Of a stretch of DNA of 64,000 nucleotides, positions 9,961-21,228 are shown piece by piece. The position numbers and the translations under genes were made by a program. The DNA is from Lobulomyces angularis (taxonomy: Eukaryota > Chytridiomycota > Chytridiomycetes > Lobulomycetales > Lobulomycetaceae): positions 1 through 64,000 of the forward strand of contig JADHYX010000006.1 in the NCBI GenBank assembly GCA_027604685.1. The letters run 5' to 3'. Each line of letters starts with the position of its first letter. Position 1 is the first letter of the stretch. The notes beneath the pieces are model-generated. The model was not told the origin of the DNA. It searched no databases and worked only from the letters and a program-made list of their open reading frames with translations.

Positions 9961-11956
9961 TCAATGAAAGCTGAAATGTTGTGACCTTCCATGCTGTTGA
10001 TTAAATCCACCAAATCCTCCTCCTTGTTGTTGTGCAAAGAACATGTTCATAATATCCGACATATCACCTAGTAATTAAAAAAAATTTAAAAAAAATTAAA
10101 CATTATTTTTCATACCTCCATGATGCTGATGACCATCTGAGGCAGATGATCCGTCAACATCCATACCTTGGTCAAACATATTTTTTTTACGTGGATCTGA
10201 TAATACTGTGTAGGCTTCCTGAACTTCTTTAAACTAAAAAAATAAAAATAAAAAATAAAAATAAAAACTTTTATACCTTTTCTGTTGCCAAATGTTTTTC
10301 ATCCTCAGATAAATTAACTTGTTTGTCAGGGTGATAAATTAAACACTGCTTTCTATAGCATTTAGTAATTTCCTAAAAAAAAAATTCATATATAGGTTTT
10401 TTGGTTAATTTTTTAAAAAAAAAAAAATTTACCTTCTCTGAGGAATCTTTATCAGCTCCTAGAATTTTATAATAATCCTTTCTTTTAGAAATACGTAATG
10501 TTTCTTTTGCACTTTTTAAAGCAATTTTAATTTGTTTATCATCAGGTTGAATTGATGATGCAAAAGTGTAATCTCTAACACACTCTTCATATTTTTCAAC
10601 TTTATTATAGCAGTCTGCTCTTCTTAATACTATTTTTACAAACATCGATAAGTGGACACTGCTTTGAATATCAGCAGCGGATGGATTAGGGTCAGAATTT
10701 CCAGTTTTTGGAAACACTAAATTTTCTAGACATTCATAAGCTTCGTCGCAGTCTTTAATGGCATCTAAAAATTTATTTATCTAAAAAAAACCATTTTCAA
10801 AAATTTATTTTTTATTTTGTTCAAACCTTAGATCTAACGTTTGCTCGGTTACTCAATACTTTGACTTTCATCATAGCATTATCTTCATCACCATCAATAA
10901 TTTTTGAATAAATTTCTTCGGCTAGTGCATAGTTTTGACTAGAAAACGCTTCGTTTCCCTCTTTTTTTAATATTTCCCGTTGTTTTATCTTTTTATTCAA
11001 ATTTCTAGCGTTTTTATTATCTGGGTCGTAGGCTAAAGCGTTTTGTAGTAGAGACTGGATTGCGTTTGTAGGATGAGATTCCAGCAGGGACTGTACTTCG
11101 GCTCTTATTGTTAAAGCATCAGAATTTGTTTTATCATCCATCAAAATTTTCATAGATATTGAATTTGCCTCATCCAAATGACGAGTTTTTACAAAACATT
11201 CGGCTCTCATTAGTCTCCATTTTACAGGTATATTCACTAAATCAGTATCACTTAATCTTGAATTTCCGGCAATAAAAGAAAAATTTTTTTTGTACAATCC
11301 ATTATCTACTAATAAGCAACACTGATCTAAAATTTGTAAGGCATCTTCCCAATTCCCATCATTAAACAATTTTGCATATTTGATCAAATTTGCTGATACT
11401 TTGGTAATTGAATTAATCTTTGAACAAAAAAAAAAATAAAATTCAATGAAAAAATTTGAGTAATTTTAAAGAAAAAAAAAATCAAAATACATACCTCTTT
11501 ATCTACTGCTGCATTATTTTTACCACAATTTAAAGATTTGCAATATTGTAGCTGAGATAAAGCTTCAGCGACATTTCCTATACTTACGTTGCATTTTGCT
11601 ATTCTAAAATAAACTTTTACATTGTCAGAATCGTATAATAAAGAAGTTTTAGCATCCTGAAAATGTTAAAAAATTTAAAGAAAAAAAAGAATCAAACTCA
11701 CCTTAATAGCTTCTTTAAAATCACCTTTCATCATCAGAGCAGCAGACCGATTTGAATAGTATGTAGGATTTTTTGGTTCCATTTCTATACACTTGCCATA
11801 AAATTCGGCAGCTTGACGGTAAGAACCTAGAATTGTTTATTGAAGATTATTTTTAAGAAATAGAAGTAATTAAATACCGATTTTGTACAAAGCATTTCCT
11901 TTTTGCTTCAATTCTTCAGCTGTAAAATCTTCATCCATCGCATCATCTTTCATCAT
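9961..11956 (-). CDS. DNAJC7: DNAJC7-like TPR and J-domain co-chaperone
   Basis: Cytosolic Hsp70/Hsp90 co-chaperone with several TPR units and a C-terminal J domain. N-terminal TPR: DFTAEELKQKGNALYKIG then the exon around 11700-11820 (AAEFYGKCIEMEPKNPTYY, NRSAALMM). Middle TPRs: LIKYAKLFNDGNWEDALQIL, KWRLMRAECFVKTRHLDEA, LKKEGNEAFSSQNYALAEEI. Last TPR: LRRADCYNKVEKYEECVRDY. The J domain begins RKDYYKILGADKDSSE and continues with the HPD tripeptide (YHPDKQ, coded near 10330) and LSDPRKKNMFDQG. It ends in a Gly/Phe/Gln/His-rich tail at the stop 9961-9963. Domain order and length match animal DNAJC7. I start at the ATG of MMKDDAMDEDF (11954-11956); an in-frame ATG at 12055 would add 33 Lys-rich residues coded by T tracts, probably untranslated. 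Confidence 0.9.
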
Positions 11957-12210
11957 CCTTCTTTTTTTAATTTTTTTAATAGATGTAATTTTTTTGTATT
12001 TTATATTTTTTGGAAATTTTTTGTTTTTAACTTTTTTTTTTTTTTTTTCTCTCATTATATTATTATTTCTGTTTTTATAATTTTTCTTCTTTTTTTATGA
12101 TTTAAAATTAAAAATTATTTTTTTTATATTTTTTTTCTTTTTTATTAAAAAAATTATATATATATTCAAAAAAAAAAAAGGAGCATTTCTTTTTTCTTTT
12201 ACTTTTAAGT

Positions 12211-15200
12211 ATGGAAATTCACTTTTTAATTAATCAAGATTCAAAGATAAATGAAGAGCAGGAAAATCAAAAGCTTTCAATTCGAAAAAGCACCAAAAAA
12301 AATTCGAGAAAGATACCTACTAATACCAAAGAAGTTGAAACTGATAAGGATTACAAACAAAAAATTGATTCTTTTTTAGAAGAAGGTTGGGTTCAATATT
12401 TACCTCCATCACAAAATTTTTCTGCCGCTATTGAACTATGGAAAGAGGTTTTTTTTTTATTTTTATATTTTGTCAATATTATTATTATTAGGCAAGGATT
12501 CTTGCAAAAATTGTAGGCTGTGTATTTAGAGAAGCTCAAGGTAAAAAATAATAAAAAAATAATAAAAGTTTTTTTTTTAATGTTTTGATTAAAGCATGGA
12601 ATAATTTAGCAACGGTATGGAAATCAACGCAACAAATAGATCTGGCAATTAACGCTTGTGAAAATGCGTGGGAGTTGAGTGGAATGATGTTAACAGTTGG
12701 ATTAACAAAAGATGATATTTTAACTACCAATGAAAAAAATGAAAGTAAATCTTCCGTGTTAGAGCCAAAAGAAGATTCTACAAACAATCTAGGAATTATA
12801 AACAAAGCCTATAATAATTTTATATTAAAAAAGAAGGGTCAAGCTCAAAAAGAATGGAAAGAAGTTGAAAACCTTCCTGATATTCCTAACGTTCCTTTGA
12901 AGGCTGGTAAAATATTGGGAACTGTTAAGAAAAGTAATGACAATGTGATGTTGGACACATTATTAAGTACTGGTGTGGTACCAAAAAATTTTACTAAACG
13001 TAGATATTCTACTGATGTTAACTTTTCCAGCGAAGTTTTACCAAAAAAGGTTAAAAATCTTTTTTTTTCTTTATAAACTGAAATATTCTATTCTAATAGG
13101 AATCAACAAAACTAAAGCATGGTTTTTCTGATAATTTATTGCACCAAGATATTAAGGATGAAAAGTTAAAGCAAACTAAGGATAATCAGACTAAAATTTT
13201 GCAGGTATAAGACATCAATAGAATTTAAATTTTTATAAAAATATAAGGCATTGTCATTTTTAGGTTTAAATGAAAAAGGTTCAACTTCAAAGGTTGCACC
13301 GATTATGAAAGAAGCAGTCAGTGGTAGAGCAAATAGTAAAGCGATGAAAATATTAGGTAATATTACATTTCAACCAATTTTTACCAAAAAAATAATTAAT
13401 AAATAGGAGTTGATTCGATGGTTACCGCAGGACTGCCTTCACAAAATATAGAAAATTCAATAAAAATAAAAAATGAAATTAATCCAAGCAGCGAAGCTGA
13501 TATACCTAAATCATCGAGAAAGTTTTCTTTTTCAGAAGGCCAACAGCCATCTGATTTCAGTAGTGAGGGTGATGCAAAATGTTTTCACAGGCGATCAAAA
13601 TCTTTAAATTCCTCTCAATCAAAAGGTTTTTTTTTTTTTTTTTTTTTTTATTGGCTATTTATTAATCAAAATACCTTCTCAAAAATTATTAAAGAAAAAA
13701 TAGAAAAAGTGCAATTAGAGAAGACTGAAGAAAAAAAGACCATAACCTCTAAACTACCAATCAAATCTGTTAAGACAGCAGGTAGCTGTAGTAAAGAAAG
13801 TTCAAATTCTTACTTCAAAAACTCTGAAAGTGAAATAAATTTTAAAATTAATAGTTTTTATGAGGGAGATGAATTGAATTTCTTTCCAACCACTTTTTCA
13901 GCAGAAAATTTTACAACTCCATCTATTGGTTCATTTAAAGACTACAATGGTCAAAATTTTTTGAGTTTCGTAAACACTGAAAGTTTTAATGAAAGCGAAA
14001 TGATGAAAGATAGAGGATTAAAAAAGTTGAATACCTGTGTAAAAAAAATGGGATCTTCATTTATGGAAAATAATAGATTTTCACGTTCCAGATCTAAATC
14101 AGAAAATTCACAAGGAGTTTACTTCAACTCTTCAATGTCATTTGAGGAGTTTAGAGACTCGACGTCAAATGCAGTAGAACTATTGAATTCCTTTGGATCT
14201 GTTAAAAAAAAAAATAATTTTAATTGCGAAAATGATTCAGGAAGTGCTATTTTTGATACCGATGCCCGTGTTTACAACGATAGAAAGTTTTCATTTAAGT
14301 CTCTATCGGGTGAAGTGGAGAATGGTACTGAAGCGAAACGAAAGATTAATAAATCCTATTTAAATCGGGAAATTGAAAATTTTGAAACTTCACTAGAAAC
14401 TGAGGTGGTGGAAGAAAAAAAAAAAAAATGGGAGGAAGGCAACGAGTTTTTTAATAATGATAACTTTATTAATCCAACAAGTCCAATTAATTTAAAACTT
14501 TTCAGTAGGACAGTGATATTTGATAAACTGGACATGGAAGGAGTAGAAAATAGAAATTGTTATTTTTACAATAATCAAGTATATTGCAAAAAAATTAACG
14601 TCGAAAAAGAAATTCAACAGGATAAAATTTCGCAGGTTACAATTGGTGAATACTTTAGAGATTATAAAGAGGGAAAAAAGGATAAAAGTAATAAAAGGAT
14701 GACAAAAGATATTGTGAAAAACAATCCGAAAATCTACTCTGAATGGTTTAAAACAAGAAAGAATATACCAGGATACAAAAAAATATCACCACCTCTTGCA
14801 TTGTTTTTTATACAGCTTGCCAATACATACGGAAACTGTTTTTTTTTTTTTAATGTACAAACTAGTTGGGAGTGGTATGAAATTTGTGTGGAGTTAATTT
14901 TGGATTGTTTTGAAAAATTTCCTCTACCAAAATTAATATCTTCGCTTCAAATTTTTAACGAAAAAAATTTTACTTTTTTTTTTGGTAAAGAAGAAAGTAA
15001 CAAAATTTCAGAAAAAAATTTTTTTTTTCAAAAGTCAACAGAAATGAATTCTTCTCCTTTAAAAAAAAATTCAACTAAATATAAAGATGCTTTATTAGTA
15101 AAAATTTGTAAAAAAAAAAAAAAAAAAAAAAATTTTAAAAAAAAACTTAACTAATCAATTTATTTTGTTTAATTTAATAATATGTGAAAAGCTTATTTTC

Positions 15201-16522
15201 ATCACCAGTTGTTATTTATGCAATATCGGGTTTTAACAAATTTAGGGTTATGTCAAGATTCGTTTAAAAATTATCTATCGGCTTTAAAGTTACATCAATT
15301 AGCAAAACTTGGATTGTTGGAATTTCAAAATTTAATTTTTAAAAGAAAAATAGAGAGTAAATATTATAAACCAAATACATTAATTGCAGAAATCAATGGA
15401 AACCTTGGAATTTCCCTCCTAAATTATGGATTGCTAAAAAAAAGTAAAGATCTAATGGACTTATCTTTGATGTAAATATATATATATTTTTTTACTTTAT
15501 ACCAAAACAATAAAAAATAAAAAAAAAATAATCGTAGGGGACATAGTGTAGCGGACAACCCTAGAGAAATTATTAGAGCACAAGCAAATGTGATGGCCCA
15601 GGGACTTTATGAGACGATTAGAAATAATTTTTTTTTAAATTTTAATCAACTAGAAGATGAAAAAAGGAAAAAAGAGGGATTAAAATTTTTGCAATATTTT
15701 GATTATTTAGCAAAAATTTCAGCACTGCAAGGAGACTTGGAATGTGAAAATATGTCTAGATTTAATGTTGGTATAAAAAAAAAAAAAAAAAAAGGAAAAT
15801 TTAATCTGATTGTGTTTTCTGATTTCTTGTTTTACTGAGTTTTAAAAAAAAAAAAAAACATAATATAATAATAATAAATTTCTATATCTTTTTACAGGTA
15901 CAGCTTTATTATTGCTAAATGAAAGTGAAGCAGCAGCCAAAGTTTATATAAATCTACTTGGATTGGACTTGACTTTGTTGGAAAAAGAATTTATGGAAAG
16001 TGTTTATGTTCCAGAAAAATTTGACGTATTGAGAGAATTAAAAAGAAGAGTAGAAATTAATCCCTTTTTTAAAAATAAAATGGATTTATTAACTTTTAAC
16101 TTTTGTGAAATTTTAATAAGTGAATTTAAAAAATAAAAAAAAAAAAAAAAGGATTTTTAAGCCAGGGCATAAAAAGTGTGATGTTGATAGTAGTATCAAA
16201 TTTGGTTAACAGTTCAAGTGAACTGGAAGAAATAAAAAAAAAAATTTTGGTTTTTGAGGAAATGGAAAATAGAGAAATGTTGATAATTAAAAAAGAATTT
16301 TTGATTGATTTGTTAAATTTTATAGTTGAAAAGTTTTTTGAGTTGAAAGTGATAAAAAATGAAGTAGTAAAAAGAATTTTGGAGATTGGTACTAGAGATG
16401 GAAAGAGTGAGGAGATGAAGGAAATTTTTGGGTTTGATGTTATGGAAGATGAGGAGATTTTGAAGTACTCTGTATATAGTAGGATTAAAAATGTAATCAA
16501 AGATTTGGAAAAGGAATGTTAA
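12211..16522 (+). CDS. Long TPR protein with low-complexity middle, unrecognised
   Basis: Several exons on one strand appear to make one protein. Exon 1 (ATG 12211) ends FSAAIELWKE; the next exons give ARILAKIVGCVFREAQ and WNNLATVWKSTQQIDLAINA, a TPR-like pair. A long Ser/Asn/Lys-rich middle follows (about 12700-14900) with no known domain. From about 15208 helices with TPR spacing return: YRVLTNLGLCQDSFKNYLSA, LIAEINGNLGISLLNYGLL, and ALLLLNESEAAAKVYINLL. The frame meets TAA at 16133-16135 inside a poly-A run. An open frame continues beyond it (KGFLSQGIKSVM ... to 16522) and may be the true C-terminus after a homopolymer length error, or a separate small gene. Divergent from the DNAJC7-like gene. 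Exon edges at A/T runs (13630, 15110, 15780) are uncertain. Family not recognised. Confidence 0.55.
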
Positions 16523-17224
16523 AAAATATTTTCTTTATTTTTTTTTTCTGTTTTTATTTAAATTTTTTTGTAAGATTGATAAAATAGTTTAATTTTTTTT
16601 TAATTTTTATTTTAATGTAAATTGTTCTTATTTTTTTTTTAGATATTATTATATATTTTAAAGTAGAATAATCTTTTCATATAGACATTAAAACAAGAGA
16701 TTTATATTTGATAAAAAACAATGAAGAAAAACATAAATGGCATTTTATAAAATCCATAACAATTTGTGCAAAAGAATTCTAAATACTTGATTTTTAGTTT
16801 TGAATTTATTTAAGGTTTGAAAGCGGTAAAATTTCAAACAATCCATCAAAAAAAAAGTTCAAAACAATTCCAGGTCAAAACATTATGTTTTTTGTAACAT
16901 TGCGCCTCACTTGAGCTTCATTTTTATTTCAGAACAAATCGAGTTAAAAGTAGGTACCAATAAGCAATTATAGTGTAATTACGCTGTAATAAACTCAAAA
17001 TAAACTCATTTGGTACTTTAAACTAGCTTGAGTATTAAATAGATGCTGATGTTTATAAAGAAGTAAAAAAGGATGTGTATATACTACAATACTTTAAAAT
17101 GATTGCCCACTGGTTTGGTTGTGTAGGTAGTAGAATTCAAGTACAGAAAGTTCATGACAGTTATCAAAACTATACAAGCATAGTTAAAAAAGTGCACTTC
17201 AAGTTGAATTCAACTCTTGTTTTA
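16523..17224. other. Intergenic region, more complex composition
   Basis: After a T-rich 3' tail (to about 16660) the sequence becomes less homopolymeric, unlike the neighbouring spacers. No protein, tRNA or rRNA signature seen. A 69-codon ORF at 17075-17284 runs into the tandem repeats and is probably spurious. Confidence 0.4.
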
Positions 17225-17340
17225 AACAGATCATACCAAGCACAACTGATTTTAACAAATCAAACCAATGCAACGATGATTTAACAAATCCTACCAACGC
17301 AACGCCGTTCTAACAAAGCCTACTTACCATCAACTACATA
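17225..17340. repeat. 29-bp tandem repeat, four copies
   Basis: Four adjacent copies beginning at 17225, 17254, 17283 and 17312, each starting AACA(A/G)A(T/G)C and mostly carrying ACCAA-GCAAC in the middle. Copies 2 and 3 are the most alike. No unique spacer lies between the copies. Confidence 0.8.
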
Positions 17341-17358
17341 AAAATGCCTTAAAACTAT

Positions 17359-17577
17359 CAATTTTATAGAAAGGCGTTATAACTTACTGTCAATTTTATA
17401 GAAAGGTGTTATAACTTACTGTCAATTTTATAGAAAGGCGTTATAACTTACTGTCAAGTTTATAGAAAGGCGTTATAACTTAGTATCAATTCCACTGAAA
17501 TGATTTACAAGTTAATATCAATTCTGTTGAAGTGATTTCCAACTTAATATCAATTCTACGAGAAAGCCCTGCTAAGA
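17359..17577. repeat. 32-bp tandem repeat, nearly seven copies
   Basis: Exact 32-bp period with copies starting at 17359, 17391, 17423, 17455, 17487, 17519 and a partial one at 17551. Each starts CAATT or CAAGT. Copies 1-3 are nearly identical (CAATTTTATAGAAAGGCGTT and on); copies 5-7 are progressively diverged, so the array decays rightwards. It abuts the 29-bp array; the 18 bases between look like a truncated unit. Confidence 0.88.
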
Positions 17578-17838
17578 GAACCATCTTTATTAAGCATATG
17601 CAGCCTTATCTAAGTGGATGTGAAATTTGAAACTCCTACTACGGAAAGCCATACAGAAAATGTTTAAATTTTTTCATTTCCAATTCTCTTGATCCCTTTG
17701 AATTTTAGGCACAAACCTTCCATCTTCTAATTTAAAAAAAAAAAAAAAAATAACTCCTTCCAAAACACCAAATAAAAAATAAAATAAAAATTAAAATAAA
17801 AAATTTCAAAAAAAAAAAAATAAAATAAAATAAAAAAT
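17578..17838. other. Promoter-side spacer of the zinc-finger gene
   Basis: A/T-rich leader with A tracts immediately upstream of the ATG at 17839. No motif I can name. Confidence 0.35.
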
Positions 17839-18731
17839 ATGAACATATCTTGCTTGATCAATCATCAAAACCTACATCAACAACATAAAACTAAGTCGGT
17901 AGGTCAAGTTGTTGAACCACTGCTCAATTCTTTACTGGACTATTTTCCTGACAAATTATCTCAACAGCGCTTTGGCAAAACTAATCCTGCTGCCTTTAAA
18001 CTTAACAATGATCAAAATACTATTTCTAGTCCTAATCTACGACAGCAACGACTCTCCTTCCAAAAACTCCACATAAACACCAAACTAAATTTTCCGGAAG
18101 CCTCGTATAAAACTCCTCTTTCTGCAAATTCTCCAACAACAAACTCAATCCTAGATTCTTCCACATCTAGTATTTCACCCTTAGAAAACTCTTTTTCTTT
18201 AAAAAAATTGGTTGCTCCTCCAAGCCCTGTTTCTTCAATTTCCAACCACGAAGATTCTGCCAATGACCTCACTAACGATGACGAATATCCTTTTACTTGC
18301 ACTAGTTGTCCTAAAAAATTTAGAAAACTTGTCCATTTAAAAAGGTTGGAAACTTTATAAAGTTTTTTTTTCACTAAACTTCTTTTTTTGGCAGTCACCG
18401 CAGAATTCATGATATTAAAAAACCATTTAAATGTAATGAATGCAATCAAACTTTTCTTAGAAAACATGGTAACTTCTATATATATAAACATATATTAACA
18501 AAACTTTCCACAGATCTTCGAAGACATGAAAAAATTCATGAAGGTGTAAAACCTTATGTTTGCAAACGCTGTGGTAGAGCTTTCGCTAGAAAAGATGGAC
18601 TTAGAAGGCATGAGGCAATGGGTAACATTTAACAATTTTTTTTTTTAACATTTCTTTTTCTTGGTTTTTTTTTAGAACCTTTAGTAAGAAAGTTTCGATG
18701 TAATGATAGATCTGATGCTTCAATACATTAA
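17839..18731 (+). CDS. C2H2 zinc-finger transcription factor-like protein
   Basis: Exon 1 encodes an Asn/Ser/Gln/Pro-rich N-terminal region of about 145 residues, then the first finger (YPFTCTSCPKKFRKLVHLK, completed after the intron as SHRRIH). Finger 2 is FKCNECNQTFLRKHDLRRHE KIH, split by a second short intron. Finger 3 is YVCKRCGRAFARKDGLRRHE followed by AM and, after the last intron, EPLVRKFRC. Fingers 1 and 2 have C-x2-C-x12-H-x3-H; in finger 3 the second His is not at the usual place, so its zinc site is incomplete or uses the later Cys. The linkers (EGVKPYVC, DIKKPFKC) are of the TGEKP type. Such arrays sit at the C-terminus of many fungal DNA-binding regulators. Target genes cannot be inferred. 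TAA at 18729-18731. Confidence 0.88.
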
Positions 18732-19254
18732 AATGAAACAATTATTCGTTTTATTTTATCAAAAAACGATTATGTAAATATTTAAAAAAAAAATAAAATA
18801 AATTCAATTATTTGTCTTTTCTTTTGGTTTTTTTATTTTTTATTTTTTAATTTTTGTTATATAAATAATAAAACCTTGTAAATGTATTGTGATATAGCAA
18901 ATTTTAATAATATACCTTAAAAATAATTTTCAAAGCCAACTGTGTATAAAAATAGTGCAATTTCAAAAAAGCAAACTGCGAGAATAAAGTTTAGTATGAA
19001 ATATGAATTCTGAATTAAGTTACATTGTTCTTTTTTACAAATGGTTGTATAATCAAGTGATAAAAAAAAAAAAAAAAATTTAAAGTTTTAATTTAAAAGA
19101 TTAACATATTTGATAATATTTTAGTAATATTAATCTCTTTTTTTTTTTACTTTTTTGATTGAAATTCATTAACTAGAACAAAAAAAAAAAAAAAAAATTT
19201 TTCAAATTGAAGTATAAATTTGAATAAGTCCACCATTTAAAAAAAAAAAAAGAA
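18732..19254. other. Intergenic spacer
   Basis: A/T-rich, with some non-homopolymeric sequence around 18880-19050. Contains the zinc-finger gene's 3' end and the promoter of the BPI-like gene. No gene seen. Confidence 0.4.
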
Positions 19255-21105
19255 ATGCAATTAAAAAAAATTTTTATACTTTTATGTACTTTAACAACAC
19301 TATCAATCTCCTTCAATTTTCAAAGGCCTTTATTTAGACATCAACTTTCGAGCTCTATAAAACCTTCTTTCGAAATTAAGTAATCTTGCCTTTTTTTTTT
19401 TTTGGAATTCAACAAATGATAAACTTTTTTTTTTTTTTTTTTTTGAATAAAGTATAAATTCTTTATTAATAGAAAAAGCATCAAAAATAGCTGCAAGGTT
19501 GATTACGAATAATTTGTCAAATATTGATTTACCTGACATTGGTAAAGAATAATAAAAAATTTAAAGTTTTTCAAACTTGATAAACAAAATTTTTTAGATA
19601 CCATTGAAGAGGTCAAGCCATTTGGAAATGTCCACTTGATAATTACAGAAATAAACTTAATATTTGTTAACTCTTCAGAAAAATTTTCAAACGGGCAGTT
19701 ATTAAATGATGGAATGTTTCAGATACTTTTAAATGACAGCAACTTTTTGTTACAAGCTAACATTAGGTAATATATATTTGAAATAATTTAAATTTTTTTT
19801 TATTTAAGATACGAACAAATTCCGTTTCCTTACTTTAAGGGACATGGCTTAGCGCATTTAAATGGTCAGGAAGGTAGCATTGGATCTAAATTTACTTTAC
19901 TGGAAAATTTTGGGATACTAGAATTGACCGTTATTGATACCCCAACCGTTGAATTTACTAAAGTGGATGTAACATTCACTGACTCAAAAGCTAGTTGGTT
20001 TTGTAATTAAAAAAACAAAATAAATTATATATATAAATTTTTTTTTATACAATAAAAAAAAAAAAAAAAAAAAATTAGATAACTTGGTTGCAAAAGCATT
20101 TAAAACCAAGCTTCATAATTTAGTGTGCGAAAAAATATCAGAAATTATTTCAAATGTTTTACCGGCGGAAGCAAACAAACTTTTATCGCAAGTTCCACAA
20201 AAGATTCAGATTTCAGAAGAATTTAGTCTTGCTACTGTTATTTCATCACCTCCTCTCATCAGCAAAGATCGTATAACCGCTACTGTTACTGGCGTATTGG
20301 AGTCTAGTAAAAAAAAGCTGATGGTATTTAGTATATGTTTTTCTTTTTTTTTTTTTATTAATTTTAAATTTAAGGAATGTCCGTATGAGATGCGTAACAA
20401 AACTCTTTCGAAACAAAGTAACGAAATGTTAGAAATTATAACACCACCAGAAATACTAAAGTGTTTAACTTGGACTTTATTTACAAATGAAATATTAAAA
20501 TTTGATATGAAAAGAGAAACTCTACCGGAAGTATTAAAAACAAAAACATGGGAATCTGCTATACCACAGTTAAAAACCATGTATCCTGCAGGAAAAAATA
20601 TGAGCCTGAAATTAAATTTTTTAGAAGAACCTCACACTAGCATTAGTTCTGAAGGGATTTTAATTAAAAGTGAATCTATCCAGGCTGATTTTCTTGTTGA
20701 CGATGTTAATAGCGATGTTCTTTTTTCTCTATATGTTAAAGGCGATTTGGGAATTTCTTTTTCAATTTTTACAGAAAATATTTCAAATTTAATTGAATTG
20801 GAAGTAAATTTCTTTGAAGCTGGTAAAAAAAAAATAGAAAGTGCTTACTTTTGTAAAAAAAAAAAAAAAAAAAAAAATTAGATTTTGATGTTGATTTAAA
20901 TCAAAGCAACATAGGAAAAATAGATATTGAAAAGGTGAAGCTCTATACCAAAGTTGGTGTTGCCAGTGGCTTAGAAAATTTATCAAATTATTTAAAAAAT
21001 AATCATTTGGTTTTAAAAAAAATTGAAAATTTAATTTTGAAAAATACAAAATTAAATTTTTTTAATAGTATATATTTTGAAACAAATTTGGATTATTATT
21101 TTTAA
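19255..21105 (+). CDS. BPI/LBP/CETP-family secreted lipid-binding protein
   Basis: Predicted secreted or lumenal lipid-binding protein. The N-terminus MQLKKIFILLCTLTTLSISF is a signal peptide. After the first intron the frame reads KASKIAARLITNNLSNIDLP, then a segment with VKPFGNVHLIITEINLIFV, which matches the start of the BPI N-terminal barrel. Later exons give YFKGHGLAHLNGQEGSIG, ELTVIDTPTVEFTKVDVTF, SWFYNLVAKAFKTKLHNLVC, EKISEIISNVLPAEANKLL and a C-terminal barrel with ITPPEILKCLTWTLF and a tail ending NLDYYF. SWxYN followed by an amphipathic K/E helix and a conserved Cys is the family's central landmark. Proteins of this fold bind lipopolysaccharide, phospholipid or sterol ester; the ligand here is unknown. 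At least six short introns; exon edges at A tracts (20822, 20860) are approximate. Confidence 0.82.
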
Positions 21106-21228
21106 AAAAAAAAAAAAAATTGTTTAAATAAAAATAAATAAGGTATGTATATATATTTTTTTTCATTGAATTTCAAATGTTTATTTTTATTTTTAGTTTT
21201 ATTTTTTTTGTTATTTTTTGTTATTTAT

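Noticed and set aside
17075..17284. 69-codon + strand ORF
   Set aside because: It runs into the 29-bp repeat array, has no domain and no flanking splice logic; treated as chance.
17225..17577. Tandem 29-32 bp repeats as a CRISPR array
   Set aside because: The copies are directly adjacent with no unique spacers, the unit decays, and the surroundings are eukaryotic; these are simple tandem repeats.
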